DNA from: Prevotella heparinolytica
GTDB taxonomy: Bacteria; Bacteroidota; Bacteroidia; Bacteroidales; Bacteroidaceae
Assembly: GCF_004342845.1 (NCBI RefSeq)
Contig: NZ_SLXB01000010.1
Span: 1 to 64,000, forward strand
Length of the DNA: 64,000 bases
Reading direction: 5' to 3'
Below are positions 62,852-64,000 of the stretch, one piece after another. The stretch's first letter is position 1; each line of letters opens with the position of its first letter. Under the pieces are notes generated by a model that was not told the DNA's origin, did not search any database, and was given only the letters and a program-made list of their open reading frames with translations. The translations under genes and the position numbers were made by a program.

Positions 62852-62859
62852 TACATTTG
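62852..62859 (+). promoter_or_regulatory. Probable -7 box for the MATE gene
   Basis: TACATTTG, 26 bp before the ATG at 62886. Confidence 0.6.
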
Positions 62860-62885
62860 CCTGCATCGCTTAAGTAAACGCCCCG

Positions 62886-64000
62886 ATGAGTTACGAAAAC
62901 AAACAAATTCTGGAAATAGCACTACCCTCCATCGTATCGAACATCACCGTTCCGTTGCTCGGTTTAATCGATGTGGGCATCGTGGGTCACTTAGGCTCAC
63001 CGACCTACATCGGCGCCATTGCCGTGGGCGGAATGCTTTTCAATATAATCTACTGGATTTTCGGATTCCTGCGCATGGGTACCGGCGGCATGACCTCGCA
63101 AGCATACGGCAAACGAGACTTACCCGAAACCGTACGCCTATTGTTGCGTTCAATGGGCGTGGGACTGGCAGTGGCGTTTTGCATCATTGCGCTGCAAGTC
63201 CCCATCAGGCAACTGGCGTTCCTGCTGATCCATCCCACGGATGAAGTCAAGAGCCTCGCAACGATCTATTTCCACATCTGCATCTGGGGTGCGCCGGCCA
63301 TGTTGGGATTATATGCCCTTACCGGTTGGTTCATCGGCATGCAGAACTCACGCATCCCCATGTACATAGCCATCACACAGAATATTGTCAACATCATTGC
63401 CAGCCTCTGCCTGGTCTATCTGTGCGGCATGAAGGTAGAGGGAGTGGCATTGGGGACATTCATCGCCCAATATGCCGGATTCCTGATGGCGCTTATTTTA
63501 TGGATGCGGCATTATGGCAAGTTGAGAAGATTCCTGAAAACACAGAACGGCAGACTGCAAATGGCCGGAAGCGGCAGAGGAGAAACGATTTGGGAGAAAG
63601 AAGCGATGCTCCGTTTCCTACGGGTGAACCGTGACATTTTCCTGCGCACACTCTGCTTGGTTGCAGTCACACTGTTTTTCACCTCGGCAGGAGCCTCGCA
63701 AGGAGAAATCATTCTGGCGGTAAATACGCTGCTGATGCAACTCTTCACCTTGTTTTCGTATGTGATGGACGGATTTGCCTATGCCGGCGAAGCATTGAGC
63801 GGCCGGTATATAGGCGCACGCAACCGAAAAGGATTTGCAAATACGACACGGCTCTTATTCGGCTGGGGCGCAGCAATGGCGGCACTTTTCACGGCTGCCT
63901 ATGCAACGGGCGGCAGTGCCTTCCTCGGACTGTTGACAGATGACAAAGAAGTGATAGCTGCCGCCGGCACCTACTTTTATTGGGCGCTTGCCATACCCGT
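62886..64000 (+). CDS. MATE-family efflux transporter (partial, runs off the window)
   Basis: The first 371 codons are present; the frame is still open at 64000. It starts SYENKQILEIALPSIVSNITVPLLGLIDVGIVGHLGS-like and shows FLRMGTGGMTSQAYG and QNSRIPMYIAITQNIVNIIASLCLVY. The pattern fits DinF-type MATE exporters, which use Na or H gradients to expel cationic compounds. Roughly ten of twelve helices are visible. Confidence 0.93.
   Translation, partial: MSYENKQILEIALPSIVSNITVPLLGLIDVGIVGHLGSPTYIGAIAVGGMLFNIIYWIFGFLRMGTGGMTSQAYGKRDLPETVRLLLRSMGVGLAVAFCIIALQVPIRQLAFLLIHPTDEVKSLATIYFHICIWGAPAMLGLYALTGWFIGMQNSRIPMYIAITQNIVNIIASLCLVYLCGMKVEGVALGTFIAQYAGFLMALILWMRHYGKLRRFLKTQNGRLQMAGSGRGETIWEKEAMLRFLRVNRDIFLRTLCLVAVTLFFTSAGASQGEIILAVNTLLMQLFTLFSYVMDGFAYAGEALSGRYIGARNRKGFANTTRLLFGWGAAMAALFTAAYATGGSAFLGLLTDDKEVIAAAGTYFYWALAIP

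Overview
The window looks like a Bacteroides-type (Bacteroidales) chromosome of moderate GC. Genes have no obvious Shine-Dalgarno sequences, and many starts are preceded by the Bacteroides -7 box TAnnTTTG. Families typical of the group are present: DUF2027/Smr, DUF4827, DUF4834, the PG0541 RND-associated protein, a BtuG-like cobalamin lipoprotein and a split formiminotransferase/cyclodeaminase. The species cannot be fixed from the sequence alone. No rRNA, tRNA or CRISPR array was found.

Layout. 0.3-6.9 kb: a leftward RND multidrug-efflux operon (TetR, TolC, HlyD, AcrB-type permease, PG0541-like protein). 7.0-13.5 kb: a leftward histidine-utilisation operon in the folate-linked version (hutU, glutamate formimidoyltransferase, hutI, cyclodeaminase, hutH). 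13.5-26.5 kb: ordinary core genes, namely two unknown proteins, a membrane MutS-family ATPase facing a Smr protein, queA, Nudix, glmM, a DUF4827 lipoprotein, a DHH phosphoesterase, comEC and rpe. 26.5-29.3 kb: an accessory patch with an XRE regulator, a DUF6398 protein, a frameshifted PDDEXK/DUF1016 nuclease, an AlbA_2-like fragment and the 5' end of an IS5-type element. 29.3-38.0 kb: core genes (metal ABC permease, tsaE, trxA, dnaE, psd, pssA, DUF4834).

38.0-49.6 kb is an 11.6-kb integrative mobilizable element bounded by the 10-bp direct repeat TACATGCCCA. Its DUF3987 primase/helicase-like gene is cut at the attachment site. The N-terminal 254 codons sit at the right end and the C-terminal 200 codons at the left end, and they join in frame through the repeat. 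Excision and circularisation would therefore rebuild one operon: excisionase-like HTH, DUF3987, DUF6371, MobV relaxase. I see no integrase inside the element. Its cargo is a HigBA-type toxin-antitoxin pair, an acyltransferase, a sigma-factor/TM/outer-membrane-barrel protein split by a frameshift, a methyltransferase and an unknown two-TM protein.

49.6-57.1 kb: an array of 23-bp hairpin repeats, then a leftward cobalamin-riboswitch operon (BtuB-like receptor, BtuG-like propeller lipoprotein and three more surface lipoproteins, two of them paralogous). 57.1-64.0 kb: tadA, a small basic protein, an S41 peptidase lipoprotein, a YraN-like protein, a YjbR-like protein, birA, a TPR protein and the start of a MATE transporter.

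A recurring oddity is intergenic DNA built on an 11-bp period, about one helical turn. One array has twelve YTGCA units (13761-13893). Another is an inverted double array of eleven plus eight units (57626-57844). A weaker 22-bp version lies at 58326-58380.
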